The position numbers were made by a program, and so were the translations under genes. Positions 12,557 to 24,455 of a DNA stretch of 64,000 nucleotides are shown in pieces. This DNA is from Vitrella brassicaformis (taxonomy: Eukaryota > Sar > Vitrellaceae), in contig CDMY01000275.1 of NCBI GenBank assembly GCA_001179505.1, positions 250,233 through 314,232 of the forward strand. Direction: 5' to 3'. A model generated the notes under the pieces. The model ran no database searches, had not been told where the DNA came from, and saw only the letters and a list, made by a program, of their open reading frames with translations. Numbering within the stretch: the stretch's first letter is position 1; the number at the start of each line of letters is the position of its first letter.

Positions 12557-12880
12557 GGTGTGAGATCTGTCGGGGAGATCTTCCTCTGGTGTGGGCGGAA
12601 AGGATGGGCACGGGCGTCTTCGGTTGTCAACAAGTGCCAGGAACCGCAAACGCTTGCATGCAAGATCGCACGTTCCAGGACGCATTCCAAAGGCCGACAA
12701 ACATAGAGATCTGTCACATGCTCATTCTCCCTCTTCCATCGGCGCCCGCAGGATGTTGGGGGGAGGCTGTGCCGGTCCATGCGATCCACGAAAAGCTCGC
12801 CAAAAGAGGGGATGAAGAAAGGAGGAAAAAAAGCGAGTGGATAGCGTTGTTGAGTGTTGGGTGACTCATCGATAGCTTAG
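12557..12880. promoter_or_regulatory. Shared 5' region of a divergent gene pair
   Basis: 324 bp separate the phytase-like start (leftward) from the centrin start (rightward), so both promoters and 5' UTRs must lie here. No motif I can name; a short A-rich tract sits near 12,826-12,834. Confidence 0.4.
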
Positions 12881-14016
12881 ATGAGTCACTTCAGCCGGCC
12901 GCCAGCCTCGTCAGCATTGGTGCCGCAGGGCAGCGGCAGGAGGAAAGGCAGGACGCGCGCAGACATCACAGAGGAACAGAAAAGCGTCAGCAACGACACC
13001 ACACCCGCTGCAACCATGGCGTGGCCTGCAGACTCATGGAATGGACGGGTGTGCATCATGTTTTATCCAATGCAGGAGATCAAGGAGGCGTTTGATCTGT
13101 TCGACACGGACAAGAGCGGCAAAATCGACTACCACGAGCTCAAAGTAAGCGTACACAGGGAGAGTGTGAATGCATCCCATCCCATCCGAGCCAGCCAGCC
13201 AGCCATTCGTTGGTTTTGTTGGCTGGTGGTTCGTTCGTGTCAGGTAGCGATGCGTTCGTTGGGTTTTGAGGTCAAGAAGGCTGACGTGTTGGAGCTCATG
13301 AAGGAGTATGACAAGACGGGCAGCGGACAGATCGACTACAACGACTTTCTGGAAATAAGTGAGGCAGCTGCCTGCACACAAGACACGCCAGGCTGACGCG
13401 ACGATTGATGCCCTCCCTTTTCGTCTTGCATGTGCAGTGACGACCAAGACAGCCGAGAGGGATCCGAACGAGGAGATCCGCAAGGCGTTCAAACTCTTCG
13501 ACGACGATAACACAAGTAGGGCGACGGAGATGCGGCTGCATACAGTGCCTACCTATGGGATGGGTGTGTTTGTGTCTGCTGCAGACCGCATATCGCTCAA
13601 GAACCTCCGGCGTGTCGCTAGGGAACTGGTGGGAGGGGGTGGGTGGGTGCGCACAGGATACACACAAGGGGGAGGGAGGCATCTTGTCTGTCTGATCGAT
13701 CAATGCATTGGATGGGATGGCTGCTGGGTGGATGGGATTGGATGGATGGATGGGTCGATACATGCATGTGTGGTGTGCACTCTGTGGATGTCATGTGATG
13801 TGATGTGTTAGGGTGAGAACTTGTCCGATGACGAGCTGCAGGCCATGATAGACGAGTTCGACAAAGACATGGACGGCGAAAGTAAGACCGATCCAATCCA
13901 CACACATGAAAAGTGGCTGTTTGCCCAACTCGCTGTGTGTGTGTGTGTGTGTTTTGGTTCATTCAGTCAACGAGGAGGAGTTCCTCTCTATCATGAAGCA
14001 GACCAGCCTCTATTGA
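12881..14016 (+). CDS. Centrin (EF-hand centrosome / basal-body protein)
   Basis: Seven exons: 12881-12985, 13076-13144, 13244-13358, 13438-13515, 13585-13628, 13812-13881 and 13967-14016; all join in phase. The protein has a basic N-terminal extension (about 28 residues), then ITEEQ, and four EF-hands. EF1 loop is [14 protein letters not shown]2 is [14 protein letters not shown]3 is DDDNTNRISLKN (position 12 is Asn, as in other centrins, so binding is probably weak) and EF4 is DKDMDGEINEEE. The C-terminus is [11 protein letters not shown], which in centrins carries the target and regulatory tail. Centrins organise microtubule-organising centres, basal bodies and contractile fibres. Intron 1 is in frame and would add about 30 residues if retained; family alignment shows it is removed. 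Confidence 0.95.
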
Positions 14017-14477
14017 ATGCACACAGCCAGCGGGGCTGGGCTGAGTAGATAGATGGATGGATAGCTGAATGGATGGATGGATGGATGGCTGACAGGTCGA
14101 CAGGTGGGTGTGCATGTGCGTCATGTGGTGTGTATGTATTTGTACGTACAAGGAAGGCTTGTGTAGACAGACAGACATACACACACACATACATGTGTGA
14201 TTTCATCTATTCATTCTGACTGACAAGAGTGCATTGCATTGCATGTCGGTCTGCGGCGAACTCACTTGGTGCGTACGTATGGATATGCTGTGCTGTGTGC
14301 AGTCATTCATTCACTCTTGTGTAAGTAAGTAGCCACGGTCAGAGCGATTGTTGTTGACACCGTCACATCGACCAACACATTACATACAGTCTGTTTGCCT
14401 CCCTCCATCACCACAGGCAGGCAATGCACGTCCAGCTGGCCTGAAATGAAACAAATGCATCCCCCCTGTCTGTCTGT
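14017..14477. other. Convergent intergenic region, 461 bp
   Basis: Sits between the 3' ends of centrin and the formyltransferase. Holds GGAT repeats (about 14,053-14,093), CA runs and little else; no gene seen. Confidence 0.5.
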
Positions 14478-16380
14478 CTACCCCTCTGCTCCGACCCACC
14501 GCACCAAGCGCCCTCGCAGCCCATTCCAGAAGGCCTTCGCACCCATAGCCTGCAATGCATCCACACACACAGACAGACATACAGCAGCCATACACGCAAC
14601 ACTCACACACACACCGCACTTCACTCACTTCACAACGGCCTACCTTACCTTTCTGGATTGGGGCTGCAGCTGCGTGATGCCCAGCTCGCTGCCGTCGAAG
14701 CACACGATCTGAAGCAGGCAGGTATGGTTGGTATGCACACCAGCATATTCAGCTCAGCAGCAGGCATCAATTACGTGGGTCGTTTTCCCCGGCCTGCCTG
14801 CCTGCCCACCTTGAGTGCGTCACCCTGCAGGTCTATGAGCCGGTCGGCTGATGGGGGCGCTGACGATGCATTGCCGTCAGAGGCAGAGGACGGACCACCA
14901 CGTAGCAGCCGGCTGGATAACAGCTTCATTTTGAGCGTCTCTGTGTCTTGTGGCGGTGCGTCGTCGTCACTGCCGCTAGTGAGAGTGAACTCTGACCAGC
15001 AACCGGGCCACCCAGAGAAGGCCCGGATCCTGAATGATTTTGCATATGTACGTATACGCCAGGTGGCTGTGACCTCCTCCTTCACTCCTTCACTCCCTCC
15101 CTCCCCCCTGTCTGCCTGCGTGGCCGCCTGTGGCTCGGCTTACTTGTTGTGTGCGCTTGCTGCTGTCTCCCTGTTGAAGCGCAGCTCGCCCTCATCCGCT
15201 GTCAGCTTCCTCGCCTGTCATACACACACACACACACACACACACATGCACACACACACCAGTGTGGGGGGCGGACGGGTGTTCCATTTGTGTCAATGCA
15301 TACGTGCATTATGCAGACCTTTGTCGCCAGGCTCTCATCCTGTGGCTGTGCTGGCGCCTCCCTCCTCCACACCGACGGCAGCAGATCCAGCAACGCGTCG
15401 GTGCCCAGCTGACCCCCCCATCACACACACATAAATTCTCTCTATACATGATTTCCATTGCTGTGCACCGCTCACCTCAAAGAGTGTGTGCAGTAGCTGA
15501 GGACAGGTCTCGTCGCCCGTGAGGGGGTACTCTATCTGCTTCAGCACCGGCCCTGCGTCCATCTTGAGGACGGTTCGCACCACACTCACGCCCGTAACGG
15601 CCTCGCCCGCCTCGAGCGCCCTCTGCACAGGGGCTGCACCTCGGTACTTGGGCAGCAGGCTGGGATGGATGTTCAGGGTCCCATACCTCAGGGAGCACCG
15701 CACCAGCCATCGATTAATCACACATGCCAGCCAAACATATATTGCTCAAATGCATTGCAATGCACGACTGACTGACTCCCCTCCACCCTCATGCCCCTCA
15801 ATCACTCACTCAGGTATGTCGAGGAAGCGCTGTGGTAGGAATCCGCCATAGGCCGCGGTGATGCACAGGTCGGGCGACAGCGCCTCCATTTCGTTCAAGA
15901 AGGCCTCATCGGACGGCTTGTCGGGCGCCCAGACGGGCAGGCCGTTCTCCTCTGCATATGCTTGCACTGGCGACGGGACCACCGTGCGCTTGCGGCCGAC
16001 TGGTGCAGGCGGGTTGGTCACCACACCCATCAGGTCAAACCCACTCGAGTCCTCTTGAGCCGCCTTGTGGATCCTTTGCAAGCAGAGCGCAGCGACGTCT
16101 GGCGTCCCCAGAAAGACCACCTTGCGCCTCACAACGCCCTCAGCACCTGGGGAGTGAGTGATGGACACACCAGAGTCATGCGACGATTCATTGCCATTCA
16201 TCCAGACAGCTGCTCACCTTCGGTCGAGGCTGATGCGAGGCTTGACACGCGAGATCTCGCTGTGCCAGCAGCCTTGAGGTAGAATGGCGGCGGCTGGACG
16301 AGATGAAAGGCTGATGATGGGATGACTGTCAAGGTCACGACGCAGTAGAGCAGCGCACTGGCAGATGGCCAGCACTCCAT
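14478..16380 (-). CDS. Methionyl-tRNA formyltransferase with plastid-targeting presequence
   Basis: Eight exons: 16218-16380, 15810-16146, about 15476-15686, about 15320-15406, about 15148-15213, about 14811-15030, about 14653-14708 and 14478-14550. The enzyme formylates initiator Met-tRNA for organellar translation using 10-formyl-THF. The N-terminal catalytic domain is clear: VVFLGTPDVAALCL, VVTNPP, ITAAYGGFLP, YGTLNIHPSLLPKYRGAAP, TGVSVVRTVLKMDAGPVL and LTGDETCPQLL. The C-terminal tRNA-binding domain follows (IRAFSGWPGCWSEF; VCFDGSELGITQLQ) and the protein ends AMGAKAFWNGLRGRLVRW. Exon 1 adds a hydrophobic signal peptide ending SSAF and a Ser/Ala/Arg-rich, acid-poor stretch: the bipartite form used for complex plastids, with Phe at the predicted cleavage site. 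A mitochondrial role is less likely given the signal peptide. Confidence 0.93.
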
Positions 16381-16491
16381 ACGCCAGCCCGAGAGACGAA
16401 TTGCGATTGAAACACACCAGGTCGCAAGGGGAAGAGTTCCGTGAAACCGCTAATCGCAGAGGTGTAGAAGGTGCGGACGGGCAGGCCAGCC
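16381..16491. promoter_or_regulatory. Very short divergent promoter region (111 bp)
   Basis: Only 111 bp separate the starts of the formyltransferase (leftward) and the SET/AP2 gene (rightward). Both core promoters must overlap here or lie within 5' exons. No TATA-like element is evident. Confidence 0.4.
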
Positions 16492-19400
16492 ATGGATCCG
16501 TCGCCGCCACGGATGAGCTATGGACCTTTGGTGCCCATTTCGTATGCTGATCTGCTGCGGGACCCTGCGCAGAGGCACCGCTTCGGCATCAAACGTACGC
16601 AATAGAGCCCAGACAGATATACACAACACAGCATAGACGGCCCGAAACGATGTATGTGTTGTTGGCGTGCTGTGCTCTGGTCTGAAATGTGATTGCAGGT
16701 CAGTTTGTGTTGGCCGATTCGCAGATGGCGATAGAAACCATAACGAAGCTGCCGGCTGCGTTATGGAATCCCGTGATGTGCCCAGCGATGCCCCGCCCCG
16801 GGTCGTCATCCTTTCACCCGCCAGTAGTTGTGTCTGCGGCATCGCTGGGGCTGACAGCGGATGGCCAGGGCGACCCCAACCTGCGCGGAGAGCTGCTGGC
16901 CTGCCTGCAACAAGGGGGCGAGAGAGGTGCCTACACAGGGGAGGGAATAGCACAATTAAGCTGCATGGAAACAGACAGACAGGGATGTGCAGTGAGTGCA
17001 TGTGTTCTGTGTTTGTGTGTGTGGGTCATCCATCGATGGTTGTGTTGTGTACATCAATCACAGCGGTCGGTCAGCCCCCGGCCATTCGTTTGGTGGAGAT
17101 CAAGGACCCCACGCACCATGTGCGCCTCACTACGCCACCTGACCAGAAATGCTATGGTACGCACGCACAAAGCCAGCCACCAACCGCTCACACGCGGGGC
17201 AACCGACGGAAGGACCGCACACAACACACATCTTCTTACTTTTGCCTGACTGATTGACAGGTGTGGGATACTTCGGCGCCCCTGTGCCGGCGTCGCCCCG
17301 TCCAGTCATTTTGGGCTACTACACCGGTCTGCTGCGCCTGACCCCTCCCTCACATCTCTCACAGGCGTCATCCACCACAGTCGAGGCGGCAGCGGCCGCT
17401 GCAGCTGCCGAACACAACCTCATGGTGCGGAAAGAAAGGAGATGACCGGCAGACAGACAGACTGGCACACGGATGGATGGATGGATGGATGGATGGATGG
17501 ACGCCTTTGCGTGTGTTGTGTATTGCAGGGGTTCAAGATGCCGCTGAAGCTCATCACAAGGTCGACTCAACACAATGCCGCCGTAGTCATGGCCGAGATC
17601 GACGCCCAGAGCGGCGGCAACGAGCTGGCGTTCCTCAATCACCACGCGGCCATCGAGCCCTTTGGCCGGTCGCAGGAGGTCAACTGTCGGCTCCACATAG
17701 TGTACGCCTCGATGGCTGTCGAGTGCGGGGCGGGCGGGGGCGTGGGCGAGGAGGCCAGGCTGTGGTGGCCCCATCTAGTGCTCACTTCGATCCCAAACGC
17801 GCCGCTGCTGCCCGGGGTGAGCGATAGATGGAACGGACACAGACAGACAGAGAAGGGCCTACCAGCACGGCTGTCTATCGTGTGATGGATGTGTGATGTC
17901 TTTGCCTTTGATTTGATTGATTGTCAGCGTGAGCTGTTGATTGACTTGGGTAGCCGTTGGTTTGAGCACAAGAAGAGGGCCGTGATGCAGCAGATACACA
18001 TGCAGCTGCTGCGCCAACGAATGTACACACGTGTAATTGTGAATCAGACAGATCCACCACACACACACACACACACACACGCACACACACTTTTTCCAAG
18101 GCCCACTGCACGCGCATCTGTCTGTCTGTCCTGTTGTTCTCTCCTTGGTTTTCAGCCCATGCACCCCCGCCCCTGACCCCTCCGCATCCGCCATTTCGGA
18201 TGATCTGCGCGCCCTCACCTCTTCGTGCAGCTCCATCCTGGCCCGTCTGGACCGTCTCGAGGGCCTCATACCATCCCACCCCCAGCACCAGCACCACTCC
18301 CCCCCCTCCCCCACCCTCCCCCCATCGGCGCACACGCGCTCACGCAAGCGGGGCGTCTCACCCACCGGTGCATCGCAGGCCAGCAGCGAGGTTCCGCAGG
18401 TCAACGGCCACCACTACCACCAGCAGCCAGCTGCTGTGGCTGCATCAGCATCAGCGGCAGCATCAGTGGCGGCATCGGCATCGTCTTCAAGCGACGGCAA
18501 GCGGAAGGGCGGCGGGTCCAAGGGTCGCCACCATGGCGTTGGTCGTCCGATGCGTGAGGACGAGTATTGGGTGGCGGGGCTGGCTGAGCCGGCGCATGAC
18601 GATGACCAGGCCGTGCAGGAGGCTGTCGCTATGATCAAGGCCAACAAGGTAGGTAGGAAGGCCATGCATGGCTTGGGAGGGAGGGAGGGAGGGAGGGAGG
18701 GTGGAGTGAAAAGGCGATAGATAGATAGATCTGTATGTACAGGGTCGGTCTTTGGCTCTTTCTTTGTGGTGTGCGTTGGTTGCTGTCTGTGTGCCTTCCT
18801 TCCTTGGTGTGTTGTTCGTTCAGCAAGTGTCGGGTGTGCGGTACGTGACGCATAACAAGGCCTGGGTAGCGACCAAGAGGAGCGGCGACTCCGAGAGGGT
18901 CAAATCCTACTCCATCAAACTGCACGGATTCAAACGGTAGGTACCTACCTATACCTACCCACACACACTCAGACCAGACAGAGCCACCTACACCCTCTCT
19001 CATCTCCCTCTCTCCGACTGTCCTGTCCCTTCATGCCTCAGTGCCCGTCGTCGTGCCGTCCGTGCCATCGAGATGATGAAGCAGCACCTAGAAGTAGTCG
19101 ACAGCGATACCGCCGATGCGTCACGGCCATCCAAACGCGCCCGCAACGGCACCACCAGCAGCATGACCGGCGGTGCCGCTGGTGGTGCCGCTGGTGGTGC
19201 CGCTGCAGCGGCCAGCAGCAGCAGGGACGCGGGCAATGAGGACGAGTCGCACACGCACATAGAAATTGGGGGCGGTGAGCTGTTGAAGGGGGGTTACGAG
19301 CTCCCCCCTGCACACGCGTCGCTGGAGGACTACGTGCGGCAGACGGTGAAGGAGCCGCCTCTGGACAACAGCGAGGAAATCAACAAGACCATCGCACTGC

Positions 19401-20660
19401 TGCCCAAAGTACGTACGTACGTACGTACGTGATTTGGCCCCAGGGAGAGACAGATGGGATGTGGGTCTGTCTGTCTGTCCGTGAGTTGATTGACTAAAGT
19501 TGCTTGCTCGGTTTGTTGTGTGTCGTTGTCTGTCCGTAGGTGAAGGGTGTGTCTTATTGTGCATATGAGCAGAGCTGGCGTGGGTCGTTCAAGCAGAAGA
19601 AAGGCGGAGAGCCGCTCTCGCGCACCTACCTGGCGGAGGAGGCCGGCGGATTCATCGAAGCATGGTATGGTGCGCCATTCGATTCATCCAGACAGACGCG
19701 TTCAGAGAGAGGGACACAGCACTCACAGCTAGAGGCAGGCAGCTGTGAGTGCTGTCTGTATGTATGTGTGTGCGTGCGGGTTTGTCTCTCTTGTGGTCAC
19801 ACAGGTGTCGCGCTGTCCACGCACGTCGCATATTCCGGCTCGGCGGTACATACATGCCCAGTCAGTCAGTCAGTCATGTTTGCACAGACAGACACCCATG
19901 CACATGAGGACTCACTCCTGCCATCCGCGTGTCCACAGGTGACGAGTCCGCGGCGCCCCCGACGAGCGGCCCCTTCACCCCGCCGTCGTCCCGCGGCGGC
20001 AACGCGTCATCGACCACATCACTGGCCTCACTCATGGGCAGTGAGAAGCGGCCCCTGCCCATGTACTCACACCCCAGCAAGCGGGGCGGCAACAAGCGCG
20101 ACGGCCTGGGATATGGCGAGGGTGTGGGGCAGCAGGACAGCGACGCGGCATCGATGATGAAGATCACCATCACCAGCATCCAAGACGATATCAGGTGAGG
20201 AGCGACTGACCTTGCTGGCCAATGGCCGTCCATGGTCCTTAACGTCCTGTATGTATGGGTGTCGTTTACAGGGTGGCACCTGTGATGAGCGGCAGCAGCA
20301 GCAGCGGCAACCGTGGCGCCTCCTCTGCTGCCGCCCCCGCGGTCCCAGCTGGCGCAGCATGTGTATCGTCACAGCTGATGGATGTGGACTATAGCTCCGG
20401 GTTGGCAGGTGACGATCGCATAGAGGAGGAGGAGGAGGGCATGGAGGCAGAGGACGACGACGAACACCAAGAGCAGAGAGAGGAGGAGGAGGAGGAACAA
20501 GGTAGGTACATATATGTGGATGTATGGATGGATGGATGGATGAGCAACATGTTATGCGTGGCTGCATACATAACATGTTGTATGGTGTTTTGTGTCTGTC
20601 GGGTGGGGTTTAGGTATGGAGGGCGAGGAGGAGGAGTTCGTTCCGACCATGGCCGAGTAG
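16492..20660 (+). CDS. SET-like domain protein with two AP2-type DNA-binding domains
   Basis: Fourteen exons joining in phase: 16492-16594, 16699-16991, 17075-17156, 17261-17424, 17529-17816, 17928-18022, 18156-18648, 18824-18936, 19042-19408, 19540-19664, 19805-19845, 19939-20194, 20272-20501 and 20614-20660. The N-terminal third resembles a SET domain: GVGYFGAP..VILGYYTGLL, then GGNELAFLNHHA (like GN-x-RFINHS), a VNC, and PGRELLIDLGSRWF (like GEELxxDYGxxYW). The middle is low-complexity (His/Pro/Ser/Ala, KGGGSKGRHHGVGR). An AP2-type domain spans VSGVRYVTHNKAWVA..SYSIKLHGFKRARRRAVRAIE. A second begins VKGVSYCAYEQSWRGSF and ends FIEAW, split by an intron. The C-terminus is Ser-rich, then highly acidic. 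It probably acts in the nucleus as a transcription or chromatin factor. Whether the SET part is an active methyltransferase is uncertain: the NHSC motif is NHHA. Confidence 0.75.
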
Positions 20661-21370
20661 ATGGACGGACACATGGATGGATGGATGGATGGTAGTCAGT
20701 CACATTCAAGGGGCAGGGAGGGAGCGGCCCGGCCGCAGTAGCCAGCCGCCAAGCCAATCCATGCGCTGTGTGTGTTTGTTTATCTTTATCATATCGATGG
20801 ATGGGTGAGGTCGATGTATTCGATGGGATGGACGGGTTGGTTCTTCCTGTTTTGATTGACCAGACAGACTATTAGACACACGTCCGTGTTTGGCATACAT
20901 AGACAGGAGCGCAGGTCACAAGTCGATATACGCCAGCCACGCACAGCCACCCCCCACCCCCACTGCTGCCCTGCCCTGCCCTGCCCCGTCTGTCTGTCTG
21001 TCTGTCCGTCTGTCTGTCTGTATGTATGTCTGCACGTGGTGTGTGCTGTGCAAGTATGTAGAATGTCTAGCCGGCATGGCATCCATCTGTCTGTCTGTAT
21101 TGTGTGTGTCAATACATTTGTTCCTTTTGGCCGGCGTCCTGGCCGATCGACCACGAGTGTGTGTGTGGTTCCTTTGACGACACGAGAGGGAGGGAGGGAG
21201 GACGTGTGTTTATATATACTTGTCTGTCTGTCTGTCTGTATCGTATCGATCAACCAATCAACGCGTTGAGTTGAATGCAATGCACGTATCGTACGGTATC
21301 CATACCGCCAGCCCACGAGCAAACCCACCCCGGGTGCCCACACGGGACGACCCTCCCTCATAGCCCGAGC
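20661..21370. other. Convergent intergenic region, 710 bp
   Basis: Between the 3' ends of the SET/AP2 gene and the next leftward gene. Contains CTGT tetranucleotide arrays (about 20,990-21,030 and 21,220-21,240) and CA/TG runs. No splice-consistent coding sequence or RNA gene is seen. Confidence 0.5.
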
Positions 21371-24285
21371 TCATAGAGTGAGGACCATCAGCGGCAGCCC
21401 CAGGCCCACCTCACTGTGGCACACCCCCACCACAACCCTCCCACCCACCAAACGATGCACGTGGCCTGCGTCCCTGAAATGCGGCATACTCAACGCCCCC
21501 TCCAGCCGGCTGCCAAAATCAAGCCGCCCCGTCACCTGCTCCAACACACCCACACTGCCACCCTCACCCCCGTCACTGCTCGCCACCACACAGTGAGCCG
21601 TAAAGGCTGTGCAGGGCAGGATGACCTCGCAGTCCTCCGAGTGGTCGTGGTCCATCTCTGCCGCGGCACCCTTGATGACACTCTTGTAGTGCTCGTACGC
21701 TGACAGGGGGGATGGTGTCTCCTCCGCCTCTGTGTCTGCCGCCTTGGCGATTGCGAGGACGATTTCATCGTTTCTCGTCTCGACGAAGAAGACGTTTGTG
21801 TCCTGGAATGCGCTCATTCTGGCGTGAAGCCGCATGCTGCTGCCCACGTGCTCGGACGCCGGCGACCCCCACCGAGACACAGACACACACAGCTTCACCG
21901 TCACTCCCTCCCGGCCATGGTGGAACACCCCTCCCATGGCTGCTGTCTCGTCATCGGATGATGGTTCTGGCTGTAGCGGGCCGGTCTCCACCATAGAGGC
22001 CACTTCTGGATGATGCAAGCGGCTGAGCCTTAGCATTAAGGTGAGTTGCTGAGACGCTGGGTGCTGCTTGGTAAACCGCTTGATGCCCTCATGCGCCACA
22101 AGAGGGCTCGACAGAGACATCGCGTGTGGTGAATCCAGCAATGCCCGGCACTCCCCCTGCTCCACATGGACCACCGATGTGCACACGCAAAGCGACAGGG
22201 CCGTCGGGGTGTCATCGTCACCCCCACTGCCAGCAGCCGCCACGGTGTCCTCCAGCAGGTCGTCGTCTCTCCGTGTCGTGTTCATGACCACCCGTCGGCC
22301 GCCGGCCACATTTGTCATCTGGTACCACTTGAAGCCGGCACTCTTGAAGGCGCCTTCCACAGCAGGGTCCACCTTGTACTCCCCCGAAGGCAGGTCTTGG
22401 CACACCAACGTCACTCGGATGCTGCTCACGTCATGCTTCTGCAAAATGTACTGCCGCACCGTGGCTGCTGCATCGGACAGCACCTCTGGCCACATGACCT
22501 CTGTCCGCGTAGAGTGTAGGTGGTGGTCGTGGTCGAGCAGCATGGCTGTGTTGGCGACGGAGAGGTGGTATACCTTGCAGACGACAGAGAGGGTCTTCTC
22601 GTTTCGGAACACTGCCAACCCCACTATCCTCCTCTTCTTTCCCCTTTCCCCAGTGCCAGCTGTGGTGAGCCAGAAGAATTGCCCGCCGTGCTTGGCCGTC
22701 GCGGGCCCCCACTCCCCCAACGGCGGCAGAGAATTGGCAAGGGAGGCATCCACATGCTCGAGATAGTGGCGGAAAATGTCCGCAATTTCGCTGGTGGTGC
22801 ACTCGATTGGGAGCAGGCTCAGTGGCGTCCCTGCCTCGATTGGGGCCTCAGTAGGCTCAGCACTCGCGGGAACTGACGAAGGGAGAAGGGGCAAGGGTCC
22901 AGCTCATCCTCATTGATGTCAGTGCATCTGTGTAGGTACCTGGCTCGGGAGAGGGCACAGCTTCAAGCTTAGTGGAGAAGGTCAGCACACTTCTAGGTCG
23001 CTCTCTCGCGCTTTGTCTCGACCCAGCGCCGCCGCTCAGTTTCTCTCGGGCCCTCTCGAGCAGCATGATGCTTTCTGCCGCATGGATGCGGGAGAGCAGA
23101 GACGGCTGTAGCGGCAAAGCCGCGGGCCTCTGCTGCCAACTCTGGGCCGTCCTGCTGACCCGGGGGCCACCTGTTGGCCTGGAGGCGGCTTGAGACGGCG
23201 CGGCGCGAGTGGCCGGCCTGGATGTGTCTCTGGTGGTCTTTTGGCGTTGGTGCTGCGTGGCGCTGCTTGGCGTGACGGCCGCTGACAGGGTGCCGGGGGC
23301 GGATGACGTGACGAAGAAGGGGTCTGATTTTGCAGAGAACATCATGAGGCGCGAGAGGGCGCTGGACGGAAGCCATGACGTGTCCCTCGTCATCTTCAGC
23401 AGATAGTTCTGCGGCCTCAAGTCTGCAGGACAGACAGCAAAGGATTGCCACAATCATTGCGTACAGAATAGAGCTTGCATACCGTCGCCATGTTGCGCCT
23501 GGATGCTATTCTGCTCCACCAGCCAGGGCACCGCTAACGGGCTCTTGCGGCCTGGCCGCAGACACTTGCGCCACACGTCGATGGCCTCGACTACTTCTAA
23601 CGTCGACAGCCGCAGCTCCAGCAACACGTCGCGAAGCTCCGACTGTGCGTGCCACTCGTCGATGGCCCTGTTGGCGTACGCCTCGTTGAGGAGCTCCAGC
23701 CGCCTGAGACAGAATTCACGGTAGTCGACGGACCGCATGACCCGCTGCACTGGGGCGTTGCCGCTTCTGAGGCACTCTGCCTCCTTGATCAAAACCATCA
23801 ACGCCCTCTCATGACCCTCCTGCTCTGCACACACCAGACATGACAAAGTCAATACAAGGCCAACTTGTGCAGAGATCACTCACCAATTTTCCTCCTATTC
23901 CTGTAATGCGGCAGAGGGTCCCGTACCCTGAAGTGGGTCCTATCACGCCCCTTGTTCGATGCCGATAAACGGCCGTGGCTGGGTGTGGAGGTGAAGTGCG
24001 CTTCTGAATGAATGAATTGGGTGGGGGAAGGGAAAGACAAGAGTGAAGACACGCGTCCCGGGATGCATGCCAGTCCTGTTAACGTATGTTGATTGTGTGG
24101 GTCTGTGTACCTACCGGCATAGAGGCGTCTGTGCCAGCGTGGAATGGCGTGTTCCTCCTACATTCCACACACAGAAAATCGATGAAGACAGTCATATTGG
24201 GAAGGTTATTGTCGTCCTTGTAGCTCACCCATAGAGACGCAATGTATGCCTCAACGCTATATGACACGTGCTGGTTCAAATTCAT
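21371..24285 (-). CDS. Hypothetical protein, multi-exon, conserved-looking middle region
   Basis: Not confidently recognised. Exons: about 24114-24285 (MNLNQHVSYSVEAYIASLWV), about 23884-24000 (ending VRDPLPHYRNRRK), about 23479-23825, about 22941-23425 and 21371 to about 22885. The third exon is helical and charged (RREFCLRRLELLNEAY type sequence; LSTLEVVEAIDVWRKCL) and the fourth begins DLRPQNYLLKMTRDTSWL; this spacing faintly recalls N-terminal regions of axonemal IQ/AAA-type proteins, but that is only a hunch. The last exon (about 505 residues) is a single open frame with VGLAVFRNEKTLSVVCKVYH, GVFHHGREGVTVKLCVSV and GGRVVVGVCHSEVGLGL, alternating strand-like segments and acidic loops. No signal peptide or membrane segment. 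Confidence 0.6.
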
Positions 24286-24455
24286 ATTCGGTGATCTCAC
24301 GTGGAGCTCGCCCCGAGACTGGGGGAGACTGGGGGCCGCTTCACAAACTGAAGAACGTTGACAGGACTTGACGAGGAGGACGCGTCATGAGCCATGGATT
24401 GGAACCGATGGACAATAAAAAACGTTCTCGTTCTCGGTAACCGAGCTTGAGAGAG

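Noticed and set aside
20789-21361. Leftward 190-residue frame in the intergenic region
   Set aside because: It is made of Thr-Asp-Arg-Gln repeats from the CTGT array and has no splice signals.
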